Part shown: positions 1 through 12,279 of the stretch, one piece after another | How the letters are laid out: each line of letters starts with the position of its first letter | Numbering within the stretch: the first letter of the stretch is position 1 | Source of the DNA: Eledone cirrhosa | Taxonomy: Eukaryota > Mollusca > Cephalopoda > Octopoda > Eledonidae | Reading direction: 5' to 3' | NCBI GenBank assembly: GCA_964016885.1 | Contig: OZ024748.1 | Span: 37,481,047-37,545,046, forward strand | DNA: 64,000 nucleotides | The notes under the pieces: generated by a model | Database searches by the model: none | Told to the model about the DNA's origin: nothing | The model's input: only the letters and a program-made list of their open reading frames with translations | Translations under genes and position numbers: made by a program

Positions 1-1387
1 GTCAGTGTTAACTACCTCTAGATCTAGTGTGACAATGTTAGTGTCAGTGTTAACTACCTCTAGATCTAGTATGACAATGTCAGTGTCAGTGTTAACTACC
101 TCTAGATCTAGTATGACAATGTCAGTGTCAGTGTTAACTACCTCTAGATCTAGTAAGACAATGTCAGTGTCAGTGTTAACTACCTCTAGATCTAGTATGA
201 CAATATCAGTGTCAGTGTTAACTACCTCTAGATCTAGTAAGACAATGTCAGTGTCAGTGTTAACTACCTCTAGATCTAGTGTGACAATGTCAGTGTCAGT
301 GTTAACTACCTCTAGATCTAGTATGACAATGTCAGTGTCAGGGTTAACTACCTCAAGATCTAGTGTGACGATGTTAGTGTCAGTGTTAAATACCTCTAGA
401 TCTAGTATGACGATGTCAGTGTCAGTGTTAACTACCACAAGATCTAGTGTGACAATGTTAGTGTCAGTGTTAACTACCTCTAGATATAGTATGACAATGT
501 CAGTGTCAGTGTTTACTACCTCTAGATCTAGTATGACAATGTTAGTGTCAGTGTTAACTACCTCTAGATCTAGTGTGACAATGTTAGTGTCAGTGTTAAC
601 TACCTCTAGATATAGTGTGACAATGTTAGTGTCAGTGTTAACTACCACTAGATCTAGTGTGACAATGTTAGTGTCAGTGTTAACTACCTCTAGATATAGT
701 ATGACAATGTCAGTGTCAGTGTTAACTACCTCTAGATCTAGTATGACAATGTCAGTGTCAGTGTTAACTACCACAAGATCTAGTGTGACAATGTTAGTGT
801 CAGTGTTAACTACCTCTAGATATAGTATGACAATGTCAGTGTCAGTGTTTACTACCTCTAGATCTAGTATGACAATGTTAGTGTCAGTGTTAACTACCTC
901 TAGATCTAGTGTGACAATGTTAGTGTCAGTGTTAACTACCTCTAGATATAGTATGACAATGTTAGTGTCAGTGTTAACTACCTCTAGATCTAGTATGACA
1001 ATGTTAGTGTCAGTGTTAACTACCTCTAGATCTAGTATGACAATGTTAGTGTCAGTGTTAACTACCTCTAGATCTAGTGTGACAATGTTAGTGTCAGTGT
1101 TAACTACCTCTAGATATAGTATGACAATGTCAGTGTCAGTGTTAACTACCTCTAGATCTAGTATGACAATGTCAGTGTCATGGTTAACTACCTCTAGATC
1201 TAGTGTGACAATGTTAGTGTCAGTGTTAACTACCACTAGATCTAGTATGACAATGTCAGTTTCAGTGTTAACTACCTCTAGATCTAGTATGACAATGTTA
1301 GTGTCAGTGTTAACTACCACTAGATCTAGTATGACAATGTCAGTGTCAGGGTTAACTACCTCAAGATCTAGTGTGACAATGTTAGTG

Positions 1388-1396
1388 TCATGTTAA
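1388..1396 (+). other. 1-bp deletion in a monomer, breaking both open frames
   Basis: The array reads GTGTCATGTTAAC here where other monomers read GTGTCAGTGTTAAC, so one G is missing between 1390 and 1391. This changes the phase of the array by one base, puts TAA at 1394-1396 in the plus open frame and also shifts the minus frame. The related monomer one partial unit to the right lacks the deletion, so the event is private to the left copy. Confidence 0.9.
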
Positions 1397-1697
1397 CTAC
1401 CTCTAGATCTAGTATGACAATGTTAGTGTCAGTGTTAACTACCACTAGATCTAGTATGACAATGTCAGTGTCAGGGTTAACTACCTCAAGATCTAGTGTG
1501 ACAATGTCAGTGTCAGTGTTAACTACCTCTAGATCTAGTATGACCATGTCAGTGTCAGTGTTAACTACCTCTAGATCTAGTATGACAATGTTAGTGTCAG
1601 TGTTAACTACCTCTAGATCTAGTGTGACAATGTTAGTGTCAGTGTTAACTACCTCAAGATCTAGTGTGACAATGTTAGTGTCAGTGTTAACTACCTC

Positions 1698-1706
1698 TAG
1701 TTATAG
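1698..1706 (-). other. AGTTAT variant monomer, minus-frame stop (copy 1)
   Basis: The AGATCT core is AGTTAT here. On the minus strand this reads CTA-TAA-CTA, so the minus open frame stops at 1701-1703; on the plus strand it is only Arg to Ser and Ser to Tyr. It appears to combine two variants seen separately elsewhere, AGATAT and AGTTCT. The same monomer recurs at 4179, 8313 and 60215, where it serves as a lineage marker. Confidence 0.9.
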
Positions 1707-4178
1707 TATGACAATGTTAGTGTCAGTGTTAACTACCTGTAGATCTAGTATGACAATATCAGTGTCAGTGTTAACTACCTCTAGATCTAGTATGACAATG
1801 TTAGTGACAGTGTTATCTACCTCTAGATCTAGTATGACAATGTCAGTGTCAGTGTTAACTACCTCTAGATCTAGTGGGACGATGTTAGTGTCAGTGTTAA
1901 CTACCTGTAGATCTAGTATGACAATGTCAGTGTCAGGGTTAACTAGCTCTAGATCTAGTAAGACAATGTTAGTGTCAGTGTTAACTACCACTAGATCTAG
2001 TGTGACAATGTTAGTGTCAGTGTTAACTACCACTAGATCTAGTATGACAATGTCAGTGTCAGTGTTAACTACCTCTAGATCTAGTGTGACAATGTTAGTG
2101 TCAGTGTTAACTACCACTAGATCTAGTATGACAATGTCAGTGTCAGTGTTAACTACCTCTAGATCTAGTATGACAATGTTAGTGTCAGTGTTAACTACCT
2201 CTAGATATAGTATGACAATGTCAGTGTCAGTGTTAACTACCTCTAGATCTAGTATGACAATGTCAGTGTCAGTGTTAACTACCACAAGATCTAGTGTGAC
2301 AATGTTAGTGTCAGTGTTAACTACCTCTAGATATAGTATGACAATGTCAGTGTCAGTGTTTACCAACTCTAGATCTAGTATGACAATGTTAGTGTCAGTT
2401 TTAACTACCTCTAGATCTAGTGTGACAATGTTAGTGTCAGTGTTAACTACCTCTAGATATAGTATGACAATGTCAGTGTCAGTGTTTACTACCTCTAGAT
2501 CTAGTATGACAATGTTAGTGTCAGTGTTAACTACCTCTAGATCTAGTGTGACAATGTTAGTGTCAGTGTTAACTACCTCTAGATATAGTATGACAATGTC
2601 AGTGTCAGTGTTAACTACCTCTAGATCTAGTATGACAATGTCAGTGTCAGGGTTAACTACCTCAAGATCTAGTGTGACGATGTTAGTGTCAGTGTTAACT
2701 ACCTCTAGATATAGTATGACAATGTCAGTGTCAGTGTTAACTACCTCTAGATCTAGTATGACAATGTCAGTGTCAGGGTTAACTACCTCAAGATCTAGTG
2801 TGACGATGTTAGTGTCAGTGTTAAATACCTCTAGATCTAGTATGACGATGTCAGTGTCAGTGTTAACTACCACAAGATCTAGTGTGACAATGTTAGTGTC
2901 AGTGTTAACTACCTCTAGATATAGTATGACAATGTCAGTGTCAGTGTTTACTACCTCTAGATCTAGTATGACAATGTTAGTGTCAGTGTTAACTACCTCT
3001 AGATCTAGTGTGACAATGTTAGTGTCAGTGTTAACTACCTCTAGATATAGTGTGACAATGTTAGTGTCAGTGTTAACTACCACTAGATCTAGTGTGACAA
3101 TGTTAGTGTCAGTGTTAACTACCTCTAGATATAGTATGACAATGTCAGTGTCAGTGTTAACTACCTCTAGATCTAGTATGACAATGTCAGTGTCAGTGTT
3201 AACTACCACAAGATCTAGTGTGACAATGTTAGTGTCAGTGTTAACTACCTCTAGATATAGTATGACAATGTCAGTGTCAGTGTTTACTACCTCTAGATCT
3301 AGTATGACAATGTTAGTGTCAGTGTTAACTACCTCTAGATCTAGTGTGACAATGTTAGTGTCAGTGTTAACTACCTCTAGATATAGTATGACAATGTTAG
3401 TGTCAGTGTTAACTACCTCTAGATCTAGTATGACAATGTTAGTGTCAGTGTTAACTACCTCTAGATCTAGTATGACAATGTTAGTGTCAGTGTTAACTAC
3501 CTCTAGATCTAGTGTGACAATGTTAGTGTCAGTGTTAACTACCTCTAGATATAGTATGACAATGTCAGTGTCAGTGTTAACTACCTCTAGATCTAGTATG
3601 ACAATGTCAGTGTCATGGTTAACTACCCCTAGATCTAGTGTGACAATGTTAGTGTCAGTGTTAACTACCACTAGATCTAGTATGACAATGTCAGTTTCAG
3701 TGTTAACTACCTCTAGATCTAGTATGACAATGTTAGTGTCAGTGTTAACTACCACTAGATCTAGTATGACAATGTCAGTGTCAGGGTTAACTACCTCAAG
3801 ATCTAGTGTGACAATGTTAGTGTCAGTGTTAACTACCTCTAGATCTAGTATGACAATGTTAGTGTCAGTGTTAACTACCACTAGATCTAGTATGACAATG
3901 TCAGTGTCAGGGTTAACTACCTCAAGATCTAGTGTGACAATGTCAGTGTCAGTGTTAACTACCTCTAGATCTAGTATGACAATGTCAGTGTCAGTGTTAA
4001 CTACCTCTAGATCTAGTATAACAATGTTAGTGTCAGTGTTAACTACCTCTAGATCTAGTATGACAATGTTAGTGTCAGTGTTAACTACCTCTAGATCTAG
4101 TGTGACAATGTTAGTGTCAGTGTTAACTACCTCAAGATCTAGTGTGACAATGTTAGTGTCAGTGTTAACTACCTCTAG

Positions 4179-4181
4179 TTA
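4179..4181 (-). other. AGTTAT variant monomer, minus-frame stop (copy 2)
   Basis: This is the same AGTTAT core as at 1701, 59 monomers away. It ends the minus open frame that would otherwise run through the 4,134-bp unit. Confidence 0.9.
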
Positions 4182-5099
4182 TAGTATGACAATGTTAGTG
4201 TCAGTGTTAACTACCTGTAGATCTAGTATGACAATATCAGTGTCAGTGTTAACTACCTCTAGATCTAGTATGACAATGTTAGTGACAGTGTTATCTACCT
4301 CTAGATCTAGTATGACAATGTCAGTGTCAGTGTTAACTACCTCTAGATCTAGTGGGACGATGTTAGTGTCAGTGTTAACTACCTGTAGATCTAGTATGAC
4401 AATGTCAGTGTCAGGGTTAACTAGCTCTAGATCTAGTATGACAATGTTAGTGTCAGTGTTAACTACCACTAGATCTAGTGTGACAATGTTAGTGTCAGTG
4501 TTAACTACCACTAGATCTAGTATGACAATGTCAGTGTCAGTGTTAACTACCTCTAGATCTAGTGTGACAATGTTAGTGTCAGTGTTAACTACCACTAGAT
4601 CTAGTATGACAATGTCAGTGTCAGTGTTAACTACCTCTAGATCTAGTATGACAATGTTAGTGTCAGTGTTAACTACCTCTAGATATAGTATGACAATGTC
4701 AGTGTCAGTGTTAACTACCTCTAGATCTAGTATGACAATGTCAGTGTCAGTGTTAACTACCACAAGATCTAGTGTGACAATGTTAGTGTCAGTGTTAACT
4801 ACCTCTAGATATAGTATGACAATGTCAGTGTCAGTGTTTACCAACTCTAGATCTAGTATGACAATGTTAGTGTCAGTTTTAACTACCTCTAGATCTAGTG
4901 TGACAATGTTAGTGTCAGTGTTAACTACCTCTAGATATAGTATGACAATGTCAGTGTCAGTGTTTACTACCTCTAGATCTAGTATGACAATGTCAGTGTC
5001 AGTGTTAACTACCTCTAGATCTAGTATGACAATGTCAGTGTCAGTGTTAACTACCACTAGATCTAGTATGACAATGTCAGTGTCAGTGTTAACTACCAC

Positions 5100-5275
5100 T
5101 ATATCTAGTATGACAATGTCAGAGTTAACTACCTCTAGATCTAGTATGACAATGTCAGTGTCAGTGTTAACTACCTCTATATCTAGTATGACAATGTCAG
5201 TGTCAGTGTTAACTACCACTAGATCTAGTATGACAATGTCAGAGTTAACTACCTCTAGATCTAATATGACAATGT
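5100..5275. repeat. First pair of 36-bp short monomers (GAG type)
   Basis: Two monomers here have lost six bases from the TCAGTG doublet and read ATGTCAGAGTTAAC. They lie about 120 bp apart and flank a monomer with ATATCT in place of AGATCT. The pair is inherited as a cassette: it recurs at about 9.25/9.37, 12.97/13.09, 14.35/14.46, 17.32/17.44 and 18.69/18.81 kb. A related pair with different spacing is at 21.16/21.32 and 22.74/22.90 kb. The deletion keeps the reading frames open because six is a multiple of three. Confidence 0.9.
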
Positions 5276-6559
5276 CAGTGTCAGTGTTAACTACCTCTAG
5301 ATCTAGTGTGACAATGTTAGTGTCAGTGTTAACTACCTCTAGATCTAGTATGACAATGTTAGTGTCAGTGTTAACTACCACTAGGTCTAGTATGACAATG
5401 TCAGTGTCAGTGTTAACTACCTCTAGATCTAGTATGACAATGTCAGTGTCAGTGTTAACTACCTCTAGATCTAGTATGACAATGTTAGTGTCAGTGTTAA
5501 CTACCACTAGATCTAGTATGACAATGTCAGTGTCAGTGTTAACTACCTCTAGATCTAGTATGACAATGTTAGTGTCAGTGTTAACTACCTCTAGATCTAG
5601 TATGACAATGTTACTGTCAGTGTTAACTACCTCTAGATCTAGTGTGACAATGTTAGTGTCAGTGTTAACTACCTCTAGATCTAGTATGACAATGTCAGTG
5701 TCAGTGTTAACTACCTCTAGATCTAGTATAACAATGTCAGTGTCAGTGTTAACTACCTCTAGTTCTAGTAAGACAATGTCAGTGTCAGTGTTAACTACCT
5801 CTAGATCTAGTATGACAATATCAGTGTCAGTGTTAACTACCTCTAGATCTAGTAAGACAATGTCAGTGTCAGTGTTAACTACCTCTAGATCTAGTGTGAC
5901 AATGTCAGTGTCAGTGTTAACTACCTCTAGATCTAGTATGACAATGTCAGTGTCAGGGTTAACTACCTCAAGATCTAGTGTGACGATGTTAGTGTCAGTG
6001 TTAAATACCTCTAGATCTAGTATGACGATGTCAGTGTCAGTGTTAACTACCACAAGATCTAGTGTGACAATGTTAGTGTCAGTGTTAACTACCTCTAGAT
6101 ATAGTATGACAATGTCAGTGTCAGTGTTTACTACCTCTAGATCTAGTATGACAATGTTAGTGTCAGTGTTAACTACCTCTAGATCTAGTGTGACAATGTT
6201 AGTGTCAGTGTTAACTACCTCTAGATATAGTATGACAATGTCAGTGTCAGTGTTAACTACCTCTAGATCTAGTATGACAATGTCAGTGTCAGGGTTAACT
6301 ACCTCAAGATCTAGTGTGACGATGTTAGTGTCAGTGTTAAATACCTCTAGATCTAGTATGACGATGTCAGTGTCAGTGTTAACTACCACAAGATCTAGTG
6401 TGACAATGTTAGTGTCAGTGTTAACTACCTCTAGATCTAGTATGACGATGTTAGTGTCAGTGTTAACTACCACAAGATCTAGTGTGACAATGTTAGTGTC
6501 AGTGTTAACTACCTCTAGATCTAGTATGACAATGTCAGTGTCAGTGTTAACTACCACTA

Positions 6560-6715
6560 GATCTAGTATGACAATGTCACAGTTAACTACCTCTAGATCT
6601 AGTATGACAATGTCAGTGTCAGTGTTAACAACCTCTAGATCTACTATGACAATGTCAGTGTCAGTGTTAACTACCACTAGATCTAGTATGACAATGTCAG
6701 AGTTAACTACCTCTA
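6560..6715. repeat. Short-monomer pair with a CAG allele
   Basis: The first short monomer reads ATGTCACAGTTAAC near 6571 (CAG instead of GAG). The second, near 6703, is the GAG type and is followed by a monomer with AGATGTAAT. Both recur 4,134 bp to the right, near 10.71 and 10.84 kb. Together with the TAG form at 61,743, the base after TGTCA in the short class is G, C or T on an otherwise identical deletion. Confidence 0.85.
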
Positions 6716-8312
6716 GATGTAATATGACAATGTCAGTGTCAGTGTTAACTACCTCTAGATCTAGTATGACAATGTCAGTGTCAGTGTTAACTACCTCTAG
6801 ATCTAGTGTGACAATGTCAGTGTCAGTGTTAACTACCTCTAGATCTAGTATGACAATGTCAGTGTCAGTGTTAACTACCTCTAGATCTAGTGTGACAATG
6901 TCAGTGTCAGTGTTAACTACCTCTAGATCTAGTATGACAATGTTAGTGTCAGTGTTAACTATCTCTAGATCTAGTGTGACAATGTTAGTGTCAGTGTTAA
7001 CTACCTCTAGATATAGTATGACAATGTCAGTGTCAGTGTTAACTACCTCTAGATATAGTATGACAATGTCAGTGTCAGTGTTTACTACCTCTAGATCTAG
7101 TATGACAATGTTAGTGTCAGTGTTAACTACCTCTAGATCTAGTGTGACAATGTTAGTGTCAGTGTTAACTACCTCTAGATATAGTGTGACAATGTTAGTG
7201 TCAGTGTTAACTACCACTAGATCTAGTGTGACAATGTTAGTGTCAGTGTTAACTACCTCTAGATATAGTATGACAATGTCAGTGTCAGTGTTAACTACCT
7301 CTAGATCTAGTATGACAATGTCAGTGTCAGTGTTAACTACCACAAGATCTAGTGTGACAATGTTAGTGTCAGTGTTAACTACCTCTAGATATAGTATGAC
7401 AATGTCAGTGTCAGTGTTTACTACCTCTAGATCTAGTATGACAATGTTAGTGTCAGTGTTAACTACCTCTAGATCTAGTGTGACAATGTTAGTGTCAGTG
7501 TTAACTACCTCTAGATATAGTATGACAATGTTAGTGTCAGTGTTAACTACCTCTAGATCTAGTATGACAATGTTAGTGTCAGTGTTAACTACCTCTAGAT
7601 CTAGTATGACAATGTTAGTGTCAGTGTTAACTACCTCTAGATCTAGTGTGACAATGTTAGTGTCAGTGTTAACTACCTCTAGATATAGTATGACAATGTC
7701 AGTGTCAGTGTTAACTACCTCTAGATCTAGTATGACAATGTCAGTGTCATGGTTAACTACCCCTAGATCTAGTGTGACAATGTTAGTGTCAGTGTTAACT
7801 ACCACTAGATCTAGTATGACAATGTCAGTTTCAGTGTTAACTACCTCTAGATCTAGTATGACAATGTTAGTGTCAGTGTTAACTACCACTAGATCTAGTA
7901 TGACAATGTCAGTGTCAGGGTTAACTACCTCAAGATCTAGTGTGACAATGTTAGTGTCAGTGTTAACTACCTCTAGATCTAGTATGACAATGTTAGTGTC
8001 AGTGTTAACTACCACTAGATCTAGTATGACAATGTCAGTGTCAGGGTTAACTACCTCAAGATCTAGTGTGACAATGTCAGTGTCAGTGTTAACTACCTCT
8101 AGATCTAGTATGACAATGTCAGTGTCAGTGTTAACTACCTCTAGATCTAGTATAACAATGTTAGTGTCAGTGTTAACTACCTCTAGATCTAGTATGACAA
8201 TGTTAGTGTCAGTGTTAACTACCTCTAGATCTAGTGTGACAATGTTAGTGTCAGTGTTAACTACCTCAAGATCTAGTGTGACAATGTTAGTGTCAGTGTT
8301 AACTACCTCTAG

Positions 8313-8315
8313 TTA
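8313..8315 (-). other. AGTTAT variant monomer, minus-frame stop (copy 3)
   Basis: This is the same AGTTAT core as at 4179, exactly 4,134 bp away. It marks the second copy of the higher-order unit and ends the minus open frame there. Confidence 0.9.
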
Positions 8316-11300
8316 TAGTATGACAATGTTAGTGTCAGTGTTAACTACCTGTAGATCTAGTATGACAATATCAGTGTCAGTGTTAACTACCTCTAGATCT
8401 AGTATGACAATGTTAGTGACAGTGTTATCTACCTCTAGATCTAGTATGACAATGTCAGTGTCAGTGTTAACTACCTCTAGATCTAGTGGGACGATGTTAG
8501 TGTCAGTGTTAACTACCTGTAGATCTAGTATGACAATGTCAGTGTCAGGGTTAACTAGCTCTAGATCTAGTATGACAATGTTAGTGTCAGTGTTAACTAC
8601 CACTAGATCTAGTGTGACAATGTTAGTGTCAGTGTTAACTACCACTAGATCTAGTATGACAATGTCAGTGTCAGTGTTAACTACCTCTAGATCTAGTGTG
8701 ACAATGTTAGTGTCAGTGTTAACTACCACTAGATCTAGTATGACAATGTCAGTGTCAGTGTTAACTACCTCTAGATCTAGTATGACAATGTTAGTGTCAG
8801 TGTTAACTACCTCTAGATATAGTATGACAATGTCAGTGTCAGTGTTAACTACCTCTAGATCTAGTATGACAATGTCAGTGTCAGTGTTAACTACCACAAG
8901 ATCTAGTGTGACAATGTTAGTGTCAGTGTTAACTACCTCTAGATATAGTATGACAATGTCAGTGTCAGTGTTTACCAACTCTAGATCTAGTATGACAATG
9001 TTAGTGTCAGTTTTAACTACCTCTAGATCTAGTGTGACAATGTTAGTGTCAGTGTTAACTACCTCTAGATATAGTATGACAATGTCAGTGTCAGTGTTTA
9101 CTACCTCTAGATCTAGTATGACAATGTCAGTGTCAGTGTTAACTACCTCTAGATCTAGTATGACAATGTCAGTGTCAGTGTTAACTACCACTAGATCTAG
9201 TATGACAATGTCAGTGTCAGTGTTAACTACCACTATATCTAGTATGACAATGTCAGAGTTAACTACCTCTAGATCTAGTATGACAATGTCAGTGTCAGTG
9301 TTAACTACCTCTATATCTAGTATGACAATGTCAGTGTCAGTGTTAACTACCACTAGATCTAGTATGACAATGTCAGAGTTAACTACCTCTAGATCTAATA
9401 TGACAATGTCAGTGTCAGTGTTAACTACCTCTAGATCTAGTGTGACAATGTTAGTGTCAGTGTTAACTACCTCTAGATCTAGTATGACAATGTTAGTGTC
9501 AGTGTTAACTACCACTAGGTCTAGTATGACAATGTCAGTGTCAGTGTTAACTACCTCTAGATCTAGTATGACAATGTCAGTGTCAGTGTTAACTACCTCT
9601 AGATCTAGTATGACAATGTTAGTGTCAGTGTTAACTACCACTAGATCTAGTATGACAATGTCAGTGTCAGTGTTAACTACCTCTAGATCTAGTATGACAA
9701 TGTTAGTGTCAGTGTTAACTACCTCTAGATCTAGTATGACAATGTTACTGTCAGTGTTAACTACCTCTAGATCTAGTGTGACAATGTTAGTGTCAGTGTT
9801 AACTACCTCTAGATCTAGTATGACAATGTCAGTGTCAGTGTTAACTACCTCTAGATCTAGTATAACAATGTCAGTGTCAGTGTTAACTACCTCTAGATCT
9901 AGTAAGACAATGTCAGTGTCAGTGTTAACTACCTCTAGATCTAGTATGACAATATCAGTGTCAGTGTTAACTACCTCTAGATCTAGTAAGACAATGTCAG
10001 TGTCAGTGTTAACTACCTCTAGATCTAGTGTGACAATGTCAGTGTCAGTGTTAACTACCTCTAGATCTAGTATGACAATGTCAGTGTCAGGGTTAACTAC
10101 CTCAAGATCTAGTGTGACGATGTTAGTGTCAGTGTTAAATACCTCTAGATCTAGTATGACGATGTCAGTGTCAGTGTTAACTACCACAAGATCTAGTGTG
10201 ACAATGTTAGTGTCAGTGTTAACTACCTCTAGATATAGTATGACAATGTCAGTGTCAGTGTTTACTACCTCTAGATCTAGTATGACAATGTTAGTGTCAG
10301 TGTTAACTACCTCTAGATCTAGTGTGACAATGTTAGTGTCAGTGTTAACTACCTCTAGATATAGTATGACAATGTCAGTGTCAGTGTTAACTACCTCTAG
10401 ATCTAGTATGACAATGTCAGTGTCAGGGTTAACTACCTCAAGATCTAGTGTGACGATGTTAGTGTCAGTGTTAAATACCTCTAGATCTAGTATGACGATG
10501 TCAGTGTCAGTGTTAACTACCACAAGATCTAGTGTGACAATGTTAGTGTCAGTGTTAACTACCTCTAGATCTAGTATGACGATGTTAGTGTCAGTGTTAA
10601 CTACCACAAGATCTAGTGTGACAATGTTAGTGTCAGTGTTAACTACCTCTAGATCTAGTATGACAATGTCAGTGTCAGTGTTAACTACCACTAGATCTAG
10701 TATGACAATGTCACAGTTAACTACCTCTAGATCTAGTATGACAATGTCAGTGTCAGTGTTAACAACCTCTAGATCTACTATGACAATGTCAGTGTCAGTG
10801 TTAACTACCACTAGATCTAGTATGACAATGTCAGAGTTAACTACCTCTAGATGTAATATGACAATGTCAGTGTCAGTGTTAACTACCTCTAGATCTAGTA
10901 TGACAATGTCAGTGTCAGTGTTAACTACCTCTAGATCTAGTGTGACAATGTCAGTGTCAGTGTTAACTACCTCTAGATCTAGTATGACAATGTCAGTGTC
11001 AGTGTTAACTACCTCTAGATCTAGTGTGACAATGTCAGTGTCAGTGTTAACTACCTCTAGATCTAGTATGACAATGTTAGTGTCAGTGTTAACTATCTCT
11101 AGATCTAGTGTGACAATGTTAGTGTCAGTGTTAACTACCTCTAGATATAGTATGACAATGTCAGTGTCAGTGTTAACTACCTCTAGATCTAGTATGACAA
11201 TGTCAGTGTCAGTGTTAACTACCACAAGATCTAGTGTGACAATGTTAGTGTCAGTGTTAACTACCTCTAGATATAGTATGACAATGTCAGTGTCAGTGTT

Positions 11301-11463
11301 TACTACCTCTAGATCTAGTATGACAATGTTAGTGTCAGTGTTAACTACCTCTAGATCTAGTGTGACAATGTTAGTGTCAGTGTTAACTACCTCTAGATAT
11401 AGTATGACAATGTTAGTGTCAGTGTTAACTACCTCTAGATCTAGTATGACAATGTTAGTGTCA

Positions 11464-11474
11464 GTGTTTAACTA
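11464..11474 (+). other. 1-bp insertion (GTGTTTAAC), breaking both open frames
   Basis: The monomer reads GTGTTTAACTACC where the array has GTGTTAACTACC, so one T is added at 11467-11469. The plus frame then meets TAG at 11479-11481; the minus frame shifts and ends with Lys-His. The array keeps the new phase after it. The identical insertion occurs at 15812-15814, exactly 4,345 bp away, so the insertion happened once and was copied with the block. Confidence 0.92.
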
Positions 11475-12279
11475 CCTCTAGATCTAGTATGACAATGTTA
11501 GTGTCAGTGTTAACTACCTCTAGATCTAGTGTGACAATGTTAGTGTCAGTGTTAACTACCTCTAGATATAGTATGACAATGTCAGTGTCAGTGTTAACTA
11601 CCTCTAGATCTAGTATGACAATGTCAGTGTCATGGTTAACTACCTCTAGATCTAGTGTGACAATGTTAGTGTCAGTGTTAACTACCACTAGATCTAGTAT
11701 GACAATGTCAGTGTCAGTGTTAACTCCCTCTAGATCTAGTATGACAATGTTAGTGTCAGTGTTAACTACCACTAGATCTAGTATGACAATGTCAGTGTCA
11801 GGGTTAACTACCTCAAGATCTAGTGTGACAATGTTAGTGTCAGTGTTAACTACCTCTAGATCTAGTATGACAATGTTAGTGTCAGTGTTATCTACCTCTA
11901 GATCTAGTATGACAATGTCAGTGTCAGTGTTAACTACCTCTAGATCTAGTGAGACGATGTTAGTGTCAGTGTTAACTACCTGTAGATCTAGTATGACAAT
12001 GTCAGTGTCAGGGTTAACTAGCTCTAGATCTAGTATGACAATGTTAGTGTCAGTGTTAACTACCACTAGATCTAGTGTGACAATGTTAGTGTCAGTGTTA
12101 ACTACCACTAGATCTAGTATGACAATGTCAGTGTCAGTGTTAACTACCTCTAGATCTAGTGTGACAATGTTAGTGTCAGTGTTAACTACCACTAGATCTA
12201 GTATGACAATGTCAGTGTCAGTGTTAACTACCTCTAGATCTAGTATGACAATGTTAGTGTCAGTGTTAACTACCTCTAG

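Larger units (their letters stand above)
1..2910. repeat. Left-end sub-array, rearranged partial copy of the 4.1-kb unit
   Basis: This stretch shares rare variants with the block to its right, but at shifted distances. The TATAGTGTG monomer near 608 recurs near 3043 (2,435 bp away). The AGTTAT monomer at 1700 recurs at 4178 (2,478 bp, 59 monomers). The 43-bp difference is one extra monomer in the right copy plus a 1-bp deletion at 1390/1391 in the left copy. The first ~330 bp, with AAGACAATG monomers flanking one with AATATCAG, matches about 5.7-5.9 kb. It is best read as a truncated, internally deleted copy of the 4,134-bp unit. Confidence 0.75.
2911..11150. repeat. 4,134-bp higher-order repeat, two tandem copies
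   Basis: Rare variants recur exactly 4,134 bp apart: GTGTTTACT at 2947 and 7081, TATAGTGTG at 3043 and 7177, the TGG/ACCCCT pair at 3616 and 7750, AGTTAT at 4179 and 8313, ATATCT beside a short monomer at 5101 and 9235, AATATCAG at 5816 and 9950, and TATCTC at 6961 and 11095. The length equals 99 monomers, four of them the 36-bp type (99 x 42 - 24). Copies are roughly 2.91-7.04 kb and 7.05-11.15 kb. Just beyond the second copy, six monomers present near 7.05-7.3 kb are absent, which marks the end of register. The copies are close to identical, implying recent unequal exchange or block duplication. Confidence 0.9.
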
